Below are positions 17,546 through 25,894 of a stretch of 33,123 nt of DNA, in pieces. A program made the translations under genes and the position numbers. Location of the stretch: contig CAYMUR010000060.1 in NCBI GenBank assembly GCA_964393615.1, forward strand, positions 1 to 33,123, written 5' to 3'. The notes beneath the pieces are model-generated. The model was not told where the DNA came from and ran no database searches. It worked only from the letters and a program-made list of their open reading frames with translations. Numbering within the stretch: position 1 is the first letter of the stretch; every line of letters begins with the position of its first letter. This DNA is from CAYMUR01 sp964393615 (lineage in GTDB: Bacteria > Planctomycetota > Planctomycetia > Pirellulales > Pirellulaceae).

Positions 17546-18053
17546 GGTTTAGTTCCTGTTGAAGTCAATGACCAATTCTCCGACAGGGCATGCGACGAAG
17601 CAACGCATACCGGTTTCCCTGAAGTGCCAAATCAATTTCGAGCGAAATCCTGCAGAAAGTAAGCGGCTGCCGTCTACAGGTCAAGCCGAATGCATGATTG
17701 CCATTGTTATTGACCGAGAACACATCGCGTGAGCTGCTCCGATCGGACATGTAAACCAATTCGATTACCAAAACACAAGTGCTATCACCTGTGCCAAGCG
17801 GCCCGGGATTCACCACAAAAAAAGTTGTGCCTTACTGCCTTGGAGAATCTGACAACCGACGTTTGGCCTCCAACCCCACTAGATTATCGACCGCTGAAAA
17901 AAAGAGCCCTCCTGCGCTCATTGACAATCTTGTCTTGTATGCTGCTGTCGATGTTTCGGGGCGTCCCATGATTCGACGACTTGCAATGCGTGACATTTTG
18001 GTTCACCATAAGCCTGACAAGATTCGTTTTTTCCTGCGCCTGGAGAATAACCT
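17546..18053. other. Divergent intergenic region
   Basis: About 510 bp between the divergently oriented lipoprotein and gluconolactonase-like genes, so it should hold promoters for both. Short open frames occur on both strands, but none has a recognisable domain or a good ribosome binding site. I see no convincing promoter pair, repeat or RNA. Confidence 0.35.
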
Positions 18054-19175
18054 ATGCCTACTAACAAGAAATTGAACCCAAACGTACTTGCTGTATCAAA
18101 GACCAGCTCTGCTGAACTACCAGACCTTGTACGAAGGCGTTTTTGCCTAGGCCTCACTGCCGCTGCCGCAACCAGCACGAGCGCCCTGGGCTTGGCGCGT
18201 GAATTCGGCCAAGGAGCCCCACCCGTACGTTACCCAGATCCAGATATTGTCGTCCTCGACAAACGTTTTGCCAAATATAAACTCGGCAATACCCCCATAC
18301 AGCGACTACACACTGGTACTTTGTGGGCTGAAGGACCAGCCTGGAATGGTGTCGGCCGCTACCTTCTGTGGAGCGATATTCCCAACAATGTTCAATGGCG
18401 GTGGCTCGAAGAGGATGGCCATGTCAGCATCTTTCGGAAGCCGTCCGGAAACAGCAACGGAAATACTTTCGACTACCAGGGCCGACAAATCGCCTGTGAA
18501 CACGGCAATCGGCGGGTCGTACGTTACGAACCTGACGGCCAGGTCACGGTCCTGGCAGACCGCTGGCTCGGCAAACCACTCAACGCACCGAATGACGCCG
18601 TCGTGCACCCTGACGATGGCGCGATATGGTTTACCGATCCCGGCTACGGAAGCCTGATGAATTACGAAGGAAACAAAAGTGAATTGCTTCTCAAAGAAGC
18701 GATCTATCGTATTGATGCCATCACAGGAAAACTCGAAATTGTGTCCGATGAGATTTACAAGCCGAACGGACTTTGTTTTTCGCCTGACTACAAGAAACTC
18801 TACGTGGCAGATACCGGTGCATCTCACTACGATGAAGCACCACGCAATATCAAAGTCTGGGACGTTGTCGATGGGAAACGCCTCGCCGCCGGCCGCGAAT
18901 TTACCTCCATGGAATTGGATGGCAAGGCAGGATTTGCGGACGGCATTCGCGCTGACGTTGACGGCAATATCTGGGCCAGCGCCGGTTGGGTAGGTGCCGG
19001 GTACGATGGGGTGCATATCTTTGCCCCAGACGGTGAACGGATTGGAATGATCCGCCTTCCCGAAATTTGTTCCAACGTTTGCTTTGGGGGTCAAAAGCGG
19101 AACCGCCTATTCATGACGGCCAGCCAGTCGCTGTACTCCGTATACGTTGAAACACAGGGAGCCCACATCAGCTAA
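18054..19175 (+). CDS. SMP-30/gluconolactonase-like protein with Tat signal
   Basis: A 373-residue six-bladed propeller of the SMP-30/gluconolaconase/LRE family. Members hydrolyse sugar lactones with a bound divalent metal. The N terminus has a twin-arginine signal, LVRRRFCLGLTAAAAT (arginines 27-29), so export in folded form by the Tat system is likely. Family motifs are WAEGPAWNGVGRYLLWSDIP (metal-binding Glu), NAPNDAVVHPDDGAIWFTDP, KPNGLCFSPDYKKLYVADT (metal-binding Asn) and FADGIRADVDGNIWAS (metal-binding Asp). The ATG follows CTGGAGAAT by five bases. The true substrate is unknown: many planctomycete members are extracytoplasmic and have not been tested. Confidence 0.92.
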   Translation: MPTNKKLNPNVLAVSKTSSAELPDLVRRRFCLGLTAAAATSTSALGLAREFGQGAPPVRYPDPDIVVLDKRFAKYKLGNTPIQRLHTGTLWAEGPAWNGVGRYLLWSDIPNNVQWRWLEEDGHVSIFRKPSGNSNGNTFDYQGRQIACEHGNRRVVRYEPDGQVTVLADRWLGKPLNAPNDAVVHPDDGAIWFTDPGYGSLMNYEGNKSELLLKEAIYRIDAITGKLEIVSDEIYKPNGLCFSPDYKKLYVADTGASHYDEAPRNIKVWDVVDGKRLAAGREFTSMELDGKAGFADGIRADVDGNIWASAGWVGAGYDGVHIFAPDGERIGMIRLPEICSNVCFGGQKRNRLFMTASQSLYSVYVETQGAHIS

Positions 19176-19230
19176 CGAAGCCCATGACCATTGGCAACTG
19201 CCTTGCCGTGCGCTGCTGCCCACGAGTGCC

Positions 19231-19719
19231 TCAGCGTTTGGTGTTCTTGGGCACATATCCCATTGACCGATATAATGCCAGCGCGCTGGTCCAACCTGTA
19301 TCGGTTTCCAACACGAGATTCAGGCAGCCAGCGTTCCAGCAAGCTTGCTCCACGTGAGAAACAAGCCACCGACCAACGCCTCGCCTCTGCACCATGGGGT
19401 GTACCAACAACCAATGAATCGCCGGTTGCTTTCCAGAGCCGCGCACTGCAAGCGTCACGGAACCAATCAATACCCTGTCTGGCAGCCTTTCGGCCAACCA
19501 CATCGCCTGCGGATTCCACCATGGCTTGGAGGTCATTTCTCGTTCAAAGTCGAGCAAATCCCATTGCCTCACCGACGGCGATTCTCGGGCAAATACCTGC
19601 TCGCGCAAATTCAACCAAGCTAATGCGTCTGATTCTCCACGGTAATGCACCATATGCATCCCAAAAGGACGCGTTAGCATCGGCGGCGCCACCAATTGTT
19701 TCGAACATTGAATGACCAA
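19231..19719 (-). CDS. GNAT-family N-acetyltransferase
   Basis: A 162-residue GCN5-related acetyltransferase. Motif A is clear: IHWLLVHPMVQRRGVGRWLV, with the acetyl-CoA pyrophosphate loop R112-R-G-V-G116. It is followed by VEQACWNAGCLNLVLETDTG and ALALYRSMGYVP, the usual C-terminal strand-helix-strand. The acceptor cannot be inferred. The start is probably TTG 19719, with GTGAGG about eight bases upstream; ATG 19678 is out of frame, and in-frame Met14 or Met21 are alternatives that leave the acetyltransferase fold intact. It is convergent with the gluconolactonase-like gene, 55 bp apart. Confidence 0.85.
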   Translation of the reverse strand: MVIQCSKQLVAPPMLTRPFGMHMVHYRGESDALAWLNLREQVFARESPSVRQWDLLDFEREMTSKPWWNPQAMWLAERLPDRVLIGSVTLAVRGSGKQPAIHWLLVHPMVQRRGVGRWLVSHVEQACWNAGCLNLVLETDTGWTSALALYRSMGYVPKNTKR

Positions 19720-20122
19720 AATCTCGCCTCACCCTTTAAGATCGGCAGCGGTACTCCGGTACCAACAACCATTCACCCTGCCTGATAGCTGCACGTGATA
19801 AATCACGGCTCTCACTCACTTCCCCAGCGTCATAGGCACCCTAACTGGCGATTGGTTGCGACCAATGGCCGTTCCAACTTCCCTGCGGGCCAACCACTTT
19901 AGCCCACCCGGCTCGCGCCCCATGCATCGTCCTCAGCCCATGTTTTACCAGCCATTCGCCCTGACCGGTCTGCGCCTCTCCGCCGCAGCCACCTGGCAAT
20001 GAGCCTCGTCGTGCACTACCCGTCAAAAGACACTGACTGAAGAAATAACGTAAAGTACTATCACAATACACCTTACATCACACCAAAATTTTCAAATGCG
20101 CCGTGTGAATGATTTCTATCAT

Positions 20123-20138
20123 ATTATTGCGCGTTTAT
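20123..20138 (+). promoter_or_regulatory. Candidate DeoR-family operator, copy 1
   Basis: The sequence ATTATTGCGCGTTTAT is repeated at 20207-20222 with three mismatches. The 84-bp spacing is about eight helical turns, placing both on the same DNA face, as would suit binding by an oligomeric DeoR-type repressor. Confidence 0.35.
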
Positions 20139-20206
20139 CGTCATATTTACTAGCAATATAGCGTAAAATAGTAGATACTGGCCATTCTATGAATTATAGA
20201 TTTGCG

Positions 20207-20222
20207 ATTATTGCTATTTTAT
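20207..20222 (+). promoter_or_regulatory. Candidate DeoR-family operator, copy 2
   Basis: The sequence ATTATTGCTATTTTAT is the second copy of the repeat at 20123-20138. It lies 25 bp before the preferred deoR start, where a bound repressor would block transcription of the regulator and the genes behind it. Confidence 0.35.
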
Positions 20223-20246
20223 AACAAATTACGAGCAGTCATTGGA

Positions 20247-21038
20247 ATGATCTCGGAAAGCCGTCGCGAAAAATTACTGGAAATGATCCGCCTCCGCGGT
20301 TTTGCGCCACTGGCCGATTTGGCGGAAGAAATGGCGGTTTCCGAGTCGACCATCCGTCGCGACCTGGAATACCTGGAAGCGAATGGGACGGCCCAAAGAA
20401 CGCATGGTGGAGTCTTCTATATTGGTCCGACACCTCGGCTGAAACACTTCGAACATCGTCCAGGCAATGACGGGAATCGAAAACGGGCGATTGCACGTGT
20501 GGCAAATCGACTCATCGAAGATGGCGATACGGTGTTGTTGGATGGTGGCAGCACTACCTACGAACTGGCTCAATTGTTGGTTGGGCGGCCGTTGCAAATC
20601 GTCACCAATTCTCTTCCCGTGGCGACCTTGTTCACCTCAAGTGCTGAAACGGATTTAGTCATGATCGGTGGCTATATCCACTCGCGTACCGGCGTTTCGT
20701 TAGGACCCTACGCACAAGGGATGCTAGAAGGCTTAAACGCGCGCCGAGCCATTTTGAGTGTGGCCGGGATCAATGAACGAGGTTATTTCAACAGTAATTT
20801 AATGCTCGTAGAAACCGAGCGGACCATGATGCGCGTGGCAGATGAAGTCCTGATTTTAGCCGACAGTACAAAATTCGGACGGCAGAGTCTGGCATTATTA
20901 TGTGCCTTGGGCGAGGTGCAGACGATTGTGATCGATGACGAACTCGACGTTGCCTGGCAAAAAACAATAGAAGCGGCAGATGTGCAATGCATCATTGCCC
21001 CTCAACAAGAACTCGTACAGGCCAAAACAGAACAATGA
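20247..21038 (+). CDS. DeoR-family transcriptional regulator of the BMC operon
   Basis: A 263-residue DeoR/GlpR-type regulator, usually a repressor released by a phosphorylated sugar. The N terminus is a winged helix: RREKLLEMIRLRGFAPLADL, then EEMAVSESTIRRDLEYLEANG, the recognition helix. RTHGGVFYI is the family hinge. The C-terminal sensor domain shows LIEDGDTVLLDGGSTTYELA, IVTNSLPVA, LVMIGGYIHSRTGVSLGP and VLILADSTKFGR. The preferred start is ATG 20247, where the DeoR fold begins; a TTG at 20202 would add 15 unrelated residues. Its TGA overlaps the pduL ATG by four bases, so the regulator is co-transcribed with the compartment genes. DeoR regulators are typical of PVM BMC loci. The inducer is likely a fuculose or rhamnulose phosphate, by inference. 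Confidence 0.92.
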   Translation: MISESRREKLLEMIRLRGFAPLADLAEEMAVSESTIRRDLEYLEANGTAQRTHGGVFYIGPTPRLKHFEHRPGNDGNRKRAIARVANRLIEDGDTVLLDGGSTTYELAQLLVGRPLQIVTNSLPVATLFTSSAETDLVMIGGYIHSRTGVSLGPYAQGMLEGLNARRAILSVAGINERGYFNSNLMLVETERTMMRVADEVLILADSTKFGRQSLALLCALGEVQTIVIDDELDVAWQKTIEAADVQCIIAPQQELVQAKTEQ

Positions 21039-21745
21039 GCATATTATCACAACAAGGCCTGTCCCGAAGTCACGTCGAACAGATTGTTCGAGAAATCATT
21101 ACACAACAGACCGTGAAACAAGAAAACGTGAGCGGTAATGTTCCAGCCGAACTAGTTGTCAGCGTGTCCGCTCGTCACTGCCATTTAACCGACCAGGATG
21201 TGGAAACATTATTTGGTGCAGGGCACACATTAACACCACAGAAACCACTTTACCAAGATGGATTCTTCGCGGCGCAAGAAACCGTGATGGTAGTCGGACC
21301 AAGGCGGAGGATGCTGCCTAACGTCCGCGTGTTGGGCCCGACCCGGTCTCACTGCCAGGTCGAACTGGCCTTTACCGATGGTATTTCCCTGGGAATCGAT
21401 CTTCCCGTACGGCCCAGTGGTCACATTTCAGGTACACCAGGTTGTGTGCTGGTGGGACCAGAGGGAGTCGTGGAACTATCAGAAGGAGTCATCCGTGCCG
21501 AACGACATGTCCATATGAATGAAAAAGACGCCGCCAATTACGAAGTACAGTCTGGAGACCGTATCGATCTCCATGTCACAGCAGGACACTGTAGCGTTGT
21601 CCTCAACGGACTACTTGTTCGTACTGATTCCACCAGCAAACTGGAAGTGCACCTGGACACCGACGAGGGAAACGCATGCAATCTGGACCATGCCACCCAT
21701 GTAGAACTCGTGCGTTCCCAGGCTCATTGTGATTGTCATTCCTGA
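21035..21745 (+). CDS. pduL: PduL-type phosphotransacylase (BMC core enzyme)
   Basis: Converts acyl-CoA and phosphate to acyl-phosphate and CoA, recycling CoA inside the compartment. The 236-residue protein has an N-terminal amphipathic helix (SRSHVEQIVREIITQQ, 10-25), a likely encapsulation peptide. The two PduL half-domains follow. Candidate zinc ligands are His48 and His50 (SARHCHLT), Glu110 (CQVELAFTD), His158 and His160 (AERHVHMN) and His206 (LEVHLDTDEGN). GPTR (Arg104) is the likely phosphate-binding arginine. The C-terminal end, QAHCDCHS, is short and rich in His/Cys, which is not part of the core domain as I know it. The ATG overlaps the deoR stop by four bases. In PVM compartments the substrate is expected to be lactyl-CoA. 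Confidence 0.95.
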   Translation: MSILSQQGLSRSHVEQIVREIITQQTVKQENVSGNVPAELVVSVSARHCHLTDQDVETLFGAGHTLTPQKPLYQDGFFAAQETVMVVGPRRRMLPNVRVLGPTRSHCQVELAFTDGISLGIDLPVRPSGHISGTPGCVLVGPEGVVELSEGVIRAERHVHMNEKDAANYEVQSGDRIDLHVTAGHCSVVLNGLLVRTDSTSKLEVHLDTDEGNACNLDHATHVELVRSQAHCDCHS

Positions 21746-21831
21746 AGGATATCCAGGTCCATTGGTTTAACGGATGGACAACTTTTTCGCCTCAACCTTT
21801 GAAAACTTACCTCGAATGGGAGACCAAAAAC

Positions 21832-22125
21832 ATGGCAGCATCAGGCAAAGCACTTGGAATGATCGAAACGCGAGGGTTTGTTGCGTTACTCGAAGCCACA
21901 GACTCGATGATGAAAGCAGCCAATGTCGATTTCAATGGCTGGACTCGCGTCGGAGCTGGACTCGTTTCCGCATTTGTGACCGGTGACGTGGCAGCGGTCA
22001 AGGCGGCCACCGACGCCGGAGCAGCTGCAGCAGGACGCATCGGTGAAGTCGTTAGCGTGCAGGTCATCCCGCGTCCTCATGACGACCTGCCAACCATTTT
22101 ACCCCTTGCAACCTACGACAAATAA
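21832..22125 (+). CDS. BMC-H hexameric shell protein 1
   Basis: A single Pfam00936-type BMC domain of 97 residues that forms the hexagonal tiles of the shell. It begins KALGMIETRGFVALLEATDS, the hallmark of BMC-H, and continues with the pore-proximal loop RVGAGLV, then FVTGDVAAVKAATDAGAAAA and VSVQVIPRPHDDL. The ATG at 21832 has GGGAG nine bases upstream; the open frame extends 99 bases further up without homology. A stem-loop lies just downstream, before the second BMC-H gene. Small residues around the pore loop fit passage of small polar metabolites, but the pore size is not directly visible. Confidence 0.96.
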   Translation: MAASGKALGMIETRGFVALLEATDSMMKAANVDFNGWTRVGAGLVSAFVTGDVAAVKAATDAGAAAAGRIGEVVSVQVIPRPHDDLPTILPLATYDK

Positions 22126-22129
22126 GCCA

Positions 22130-22155
22130 GACCACTCACGAGAGACTAGGTGGTC
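22130..22155 (+). repeat. Stem-loop between the two BMC-H genes
   Basis: Arms GACCAC (22130-22135) and GTGGTC (22150-22155) enclose 14 bases; an alternative pairing CACGA/TCGTG overlaps it. It starts five bases after the first BMC-H stop. There is no T-run, so it is more likely a transcript-stability or partial-termination element than a full terminator. Confidence 0.4.
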
Positions 22156-22232
22156 GTGACACCATTATTGTATCACTATTTCACGTCGTGCCAGCTCGCG
22201 CGACTTCTTTCCATCTGACAGGAACCTATCTT

Positions 22233-22502
22233 ATGAACTCAGCAATCGGCATGATCGAAACAAAAGGCTTGGTGGGACTCATCGAAGCCACTGACGCCAT
22301 GGCTAAAGCAGCCAACGTAGAAATTGTCAAACGAATCGGAATCGGAGGAGGATTCGAAACCACCATCGTACGTGGAGATGTCGGTAGTGTCCGTGCTGCC
22401 GTCGATGCCGGCGCCCAAGCTGCCAGTCAGGTGGGTGAACTCGTTTCCAGTCACATCATCCCTCGTCCATCCGACGGACTCACCGAAGCTTATCTGGACT
22501 GA
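22233..22502 (+). CDS. BMC-H hexameric shell protein 2
   Basis: The second BMC-H tile, 89 residues: AIGMIETKGLVGLIEATDAM, then KRIGIGGGFETTIVRGDVGS and VDAGAQAASQVGELVSSHII. It is clearly paralogous to the first BMC-H but has a different pore loop (GIGGGFE instead of VGAGLV), so the two tiles may pass different molecules. The ATG at 22233 has AGGAA about nine bases upstream. Two BMC-H paralogues and no BMC-T (tandem-domain trimer) gene is the layout described for PVM loci. Confidence 0.96.
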   Translation: MNSAIGMIETKGLVGLIEATDAMAKAANVEIVKRIGIGGGFETTIVRGDVGSVRAAVDAGAQAASQVGELVSSHIIPRPSDGLTEAYLD

Positions 22503-22804
22503 GAGGTAAAGATTTCGACAGCCAACTCATTCTGTTCGTACCGATAACTTACATCCCTGAATTTTGACGATGCGTCCTGTCAGATAACAAGGAATTTAAA
22601 ATACTCCTGACGCGCTGCCAAACCACGGCAGCGGAGATGACATCCAACGCTGCAGTTGACTGTATTCAGCTTCAACGAGGAGCTGCGAAGCAACCACTGA
22701 AAACAGTCGTCAAACCGTTTTAGACCACTACATACGATGACTAGTTTTGTTTTACTGGCGTAACACGTCGCTGTCCAATTAGCCACACGGCAAGGAGTGT
22801 GCGG
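22503..22804. other. Gap between BMC-H2 and the kinase gene, with a strong hairpin
   Basis: About 300 bp without a gene, unusual inside this otherwise compact operon. It holds a perfect 7-bp GC-rich stem, CGCTGCC (22613-22619) and GGCAGCG (22627-22633), with loop AAACCAC. No T-run follows. The rest shows no homology that I can recognise. It could separate a highly expressed shell-gene transcript from the enzyme genes or hold a second promoter. Confidence 0.45.
22613..22633 (+). repeat. GC-rich stem-loop after the BMC-H pair
   Basis: Stem CGCTGCC/GGCAGCG with a seven-base loop, 110 bp beyond the BMC-H2 stop. Placed after the shell genes it may protect the upstream mRNA or cause partial termination. 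The absence of a T-run argues against a simple intrinsic terminator. Confidence 0.45.
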
Positions 22805-23989
22805 ATGAAAATCCTCGTGGCCAACCTGGGATCGACCAGCTTTAAATATCGATTGTTTGATATGGACGATGAAGCACAATTAGCACAGGGCAGCATCGAC
22901 CGCATCGGGTCTGAAAAGAGTCTCTGCCGAGTCCAGATCGGTCATTTCGAGGACGAATCAACACATCAGGTGACTGACCACGCAGAGGCTGTCGCCCGCT
23001 GTCTGACCCAATTAACTGATAAGGAAAATGGCTGTCTCTCGGAGGCAGGCGAGGTATCGGGAATTGGCTTTAAAACAGTCCATGGCGGGCGATTCAGCGG
23101 TGTACAACGTGTCAACGACACGGTATTGGAAGCAATGCAAGAAATGGCTACGGTCGCACCGGCTCACAATCCGCCTTATATCCGCGCCATGCGGTTGATG
23201 TCACAGCAACTGCCTGATATCCCCTTAGTCGCCGCGTTTGAAACGGATTTTCACGCTACCATCCCCGAACGACTGCGTCGCTATGCCGTGCCGCACCAGT
23301 GGGCAGAACAATACCATGTCAAGCGTTGGGGGTTTCATGGGGCAAGTCATCGGTACATTGCCCAACGGATTGCCGAACTGCTCGGCGATGAAGATTTAAG
23401 AGTAATCTCTTGCCATTTGGGAGGTTCCAGCAGCCTGTGCGCCATTCACCGTGGCGCCAGCATAGCCACTACCATGGGCATGAGTCCTCAAACCGGATTA
23501 CCACAGAACAACCGAGTCGGTGATTTCGACCCATTTGCATTGCCATGGCTGATGGAACAAACGCACAACACTTTGCAAGAGTTGCTTGACATCCTGGCCA
23601 ACCAGAGCGGATTACTGGGACTAAGTGGCTCCAGTGGTGACGTGCGCGACCTGGAAATTGCTGCCATCCAAGGTGACAAAAACGCTCAGTTGGCACTGCA
23701 TGTCTACACCAGCGATATTCGACGACAGTTAGGAGGATTGCTCGTAGAACTGGGAGGTGTTGAGGCCATCGTATTTACTGGAGGCATTGGTGAAAATGCG
23801 GCCGGAATTCGATCGGCCATCTGCGCTGGCCTCGACGATTTTGGAATCTCACTTGATCCCACTGAAAACGCCAGCGCATCCGTAGAGTGTGACATCAGCG
23901 CCCACAAAAGCCGAACCAAAATCTGGGTAGTACCCACCAACGAAGAATTAATTGTTGCTCGCCAAGTCCACCAACTCCTACAGGGTTAA
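22805..23989 (+). CDS. ackA: Acetate/propionate kinase-like enzyme
   Basis: A 394-residue ASKHA-fold acyl kinase, expected to move phosphate from an acyl-phosphate (here probably lactyl-phosphate) to ADP. Motifs: NLGSTSFKYRLF (N-terminal signature), KTVHGGRF (substrate arginine), FETDFHATIPERLRRYAVPH, WGFHGASHRYIAQRI, SCHLGGSSSLCAI, TTMGMSPQTGLPQNNRVGDF and VFTGGIGENAAGIRSAICAG. Two changes from typical AckA are visible. The segment FDTAFH reads FETDFH, putting Glu at the catalytic Asp position, and HLGNG reads HLGGS. These may be shared by PVM kinases. The ATG at 22805 is eight bases after AAGGAG; a GTG six bases earlier is less likely. The BMC-P1 gene starts three bases after its stop. Confidence 0.92.
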   Translation: MKILVANLGSTSFKYRLFDMDDEAQLAQGSIDRIGSEKSLCRVQIGHFEDESTHQVTDHAEAVARCLTQLTDKENGCLSEAGEVSGIGFKTVHGGRFSGVQRVNDTVLEAMQEMATVAPAHNPPYIRAMRLMSQQLPDIPLVAAFETDFHATIPERLRRYAVPHQWAEQYHVKRWGFHGASHRYIAQRIAELLGDEDLRVISCHLGGSSSLCAIHRGASIATTMGMSPQTGLPQNNRVGDFDPFALPWLMEQTHNTLQELLDILANQSGLLGLSGSSGDVRDLEIAAIQGDKNAQLALHVYTSDIRRQLGGLLVELGGVEAIVFTGGIGENAAGIRSAICAGLDDFGISLDPTENASASVECDISAHKSRTKIWVVPTNEELIVARQVHQLLQG

Positions 23990-23992
23990 ACT

Positions 23993-24301
23993 ATGTTTGT
24001 TGCCAAAGTAACAGGCACGCTCGTCGCCACACAGAAGGTGGACTCTATCGTCGGTCAAAAACTATTGGTCGTCGAACCGTATCGACTTGAGGCAGAAAGC
24101 CGTGAAAGCCTGACACCGACCGGTCGAACTTTCATCGCCATCGACACTGTCGGCGCCGGCCAAGGCGAAATGGTATTAATTACTCAGGGTTCCAGCGCCC
24201 GACTCACTCCAGAAACAAAGAACATGCCTATCGACACGGTAATCATTGGTATCGTGGACCAAGTTCATGTCGACAAGGCACGCGTATATGGCCGCCATTA
24301 G
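23993..24301 (+). CDS. BMC-P pentameric shell protein 1 (EutN/CcmL family)
   Basis: A 102-residue EutN/CcmL-type protein that caps the vertices of the shell. It shows AKVTGTLVATQKVDSIVGQK, LLVVEPYRL, FIAIDTVGAGQGEMVLITQG, SSAR and VIIGIVDQVHVD. Of the three BMC-P proteins here it is closest to the family consensus (VGAG-x-G plus GSSAR). It begins three bases after the acetate kinase stop, so the two are tightly coupled. Confidence 0.95.
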   Translation: MFVAKVTGTLVATQKVDSIVGQKLLVVEPYRLEAESRESLTPTGRTFIAIDTVGAGQGEMVLITQGSSARLTPETKNMPIDTVIIGIVDQVHVDKARVYGRH

Positions 24302-24429
24302 AAAGTTTGAACATTCCTGTCCCGTACAGAAAGAGATCGTCTCAATGGTTTTCCCACTTGGGTAATCATGTTTGCCGAAAAACCGAAACTCAGAGACTTG
24401 TAACCAAAAGCTATACCATGGGAAATTCG

Positions 24430-25863
24430 ATGCAATTGAACGAAACCTTCATACGATCCGTGGTATCCCAGGTGTTGGCCGAAGTAGGCCACATTTCACC
24501 TGTCGCTGATAAAGCTTCTTGTGCAGGAAGATTCGGTATTTTCTCTGAGGTGAACGATGCCGTCATGGCAGCGCGTGACGCATTTGAACAACTGTCCGCA
24601 CGAACGATAGCGGATCGTAAGCGGGCAATCGATCATATTCGCCGAATTTCGATCGAACAGCGAGTCGAATTGGGCACGATGGAAATGAACGAAACTCGGA
24701 TTGGACGCCTGCCCCACAAGATTGACAAGCTATTGACCCTTGGTAAACGCACGCCAGGTGTCGAGTTTTTAAAGAGCGACGTATTTAGTGGTGACGGTGG
24801 TCTGACTGTTGTCGAACACGCGCCCTTCGGTGTGATTGGTGCAATCACACCGATCACTCATTCTCTGCCCACCATCACTGGAAACGCAATCAGTATGATT
24901 GCATCCGGAAACACGCTGGTGGTAAACCCACACCCTGGAGGTCGCCAAGTGGCTGCCGAAGGTGTGCGACGTTTTAATGAAGCAATCTACGGCGACCTAG
25001 GTATCGACAACCTGATTTGTGTCATTACGGACCCCACGCTCGATTCCGCAAATGCAATATTCAACCATGCCGATGTCGCATTAATCTGTGTAACAGGAGG
25101 ACCTGCCGTAGCACGTGCTGCACTCAATTCGGGTAAGCGGGCTATTGTAGCAGGCCCTGGAAATCCGCCGGTGGTTGTCGATGAAACAGCTGACTTAAAA
25201 CGAGCCGCCAAATCAATCATCGCCGGTGCCTCTTACGACAACAACCTGCTCTGCATTGGAGAGAAGGAGGTTTTTGCCGTGGACTGTGTGTTTGACGACT
25301 TGTTGACGGCTATGGAACAAGCGGGTGCCACTCGTCTGAACACTCAAGAAATACAACAGTTGACCGATGCGGCGATTACCACAACAGGCACTGGAGCCAA
25401 GGCACACGAGGTGGCTGTACCAGAATTCCTCGGACAGGACGCAGCGGTTCTTGCAAGAGCGGCTGGCAAATCGGTGACCTCCGAGACAGAACCTCTATTC
25501 GGTGGAACAGCCGCGACCAACCCCTTCGTTCCCGTCGAACAGATGATGCCATTTGTACCGTTTATTCGCTGTCGCAACGTGGACGAGGCCATTGAAAAAG
25601 CGAAACACTACGAACATGGTTTTCGGCACACCGCCATCATACATTCCACCAATGTCCGTAACATGACCCACATGGGCCGCGTGATGGATACGACGTTGTT
25701 CGTAAAAAACGGACCTTGCTTTGCAGCACTTGGCGTGGGAGGCGAAGGCTATTTGTCGTACTCCATCGCAACCCCAACAGGCGAAGGCGTCACTACGCCA
25801 TTAACGTTCACACGACAACGTCGCTGTTCGATGGTCGATGATCTGTGCATCCTAGGAAAATAA
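24430..25863 (+). CDS. pduP: CoA-acylating aldehyde dehydrogenase (PduP/EutE-like)
   Basis: Oxidises an aldehyde (in PVM compartments probably L-lactaldehyde) to acyl-CoA with NAD+. The N-terminal amphipathic helix NETFIRSVVSQVLAEVGH (residues 4-21) is a likely encapsulation peptide. It is followed by EVNDAVMAARDAFEQLSART, the NAD-binding HAPFGVIGAITPITHSLPT, VVNPHPGGRQVAAEG, VTGGPAVARAAL, AGPGNPPVVVD and the catalytic segment YDNNLLCIGEKEVFAVD, with Cys275 as nucleophile. The start at ATG 24430 is preceded by GGGAA; ATG 24418 is in frame and possible; the open frame from 24307 adds residues unlike the family. At 477 residues it is of normal length. Confidence 0.95.
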   Translation: MQLNETFIRSVVSQVLAEVGHISPVADKASCAGRFGIFSEVNDAVMAARDAFEQLSARTIADRKRAIDHIRRISIEQRVELGTMEMNETRIGRLPHKIDKLLTLGKRTPGVEFLKSDVFSGDGGLTVVEHAPFGVIGAITPITHSLPTITGNAISMIASGNTLVVNPHPGGRQVAAEGVRRFNEAIYGDLGIDNLICVITDPTLDSANAIFNHADVALICVTGGPAVARAALNSGKRAIVAGPGNPPVVVDETADLKRAAKSIIAGASYDNNLLCIGEKEVFAVDCVFDDLLTAMEQAGATRLNTQEIQQLTDAAITTTGTGAKAHEVAVPEFLGQDAAVLARAAGKSVTSETEPLFGGTAATNPFVPVEQMMPFVPFIRCRNVDEAIEKAKHYEHGFRHTAIIHSTNVRNMTHMGRVMDTTLFVKNGPCFAALGVGGEGYLSYSIATPTGEGVTTPLTFTRQRRCSMVDDLCILGK

Positions 25864-25894
25864 ACTTGAATTTTCACTTCAGCCGAGGGAATAC

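Larger units (their letters stand above)
19720..20246. promoter_or_regulatory. Control region upstream of the microcompartment locus
   Basis: No gene is seen. The last 200 bp are markedly AT-rich and presumably hold the promoter of the BMC operon. Two pairs of direct repeats occur. ATTATTGCGCGTTTAT (20123-20138) and ATTATTGCTATTTTAT (20207-20222) match at 13 of 16 positions, 84 bp apart. TAACGTAAAGTACTA (20046-20060) and TAGCGTAAAATAGTA (20159-20173) match at 12 of 15. Repeats upstream of a DeoR gene that heads its own operon are good operator candidates, but this is inference. The left 300 bp show nothing I can support. Confidence 0.5.

Noticed and set aside
18306..19094. 262-codon minus-strand open frame
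   Set aside because: It is antisense to the gluconolactonase-like gene, which has all the family motifs.
20202..20246. Upstream TTG start for the DeoR regulator
   Set aside because: The 15 extra residues are unlike DeoR proteins and overlap the candidate operator; the fold starts at 20247.
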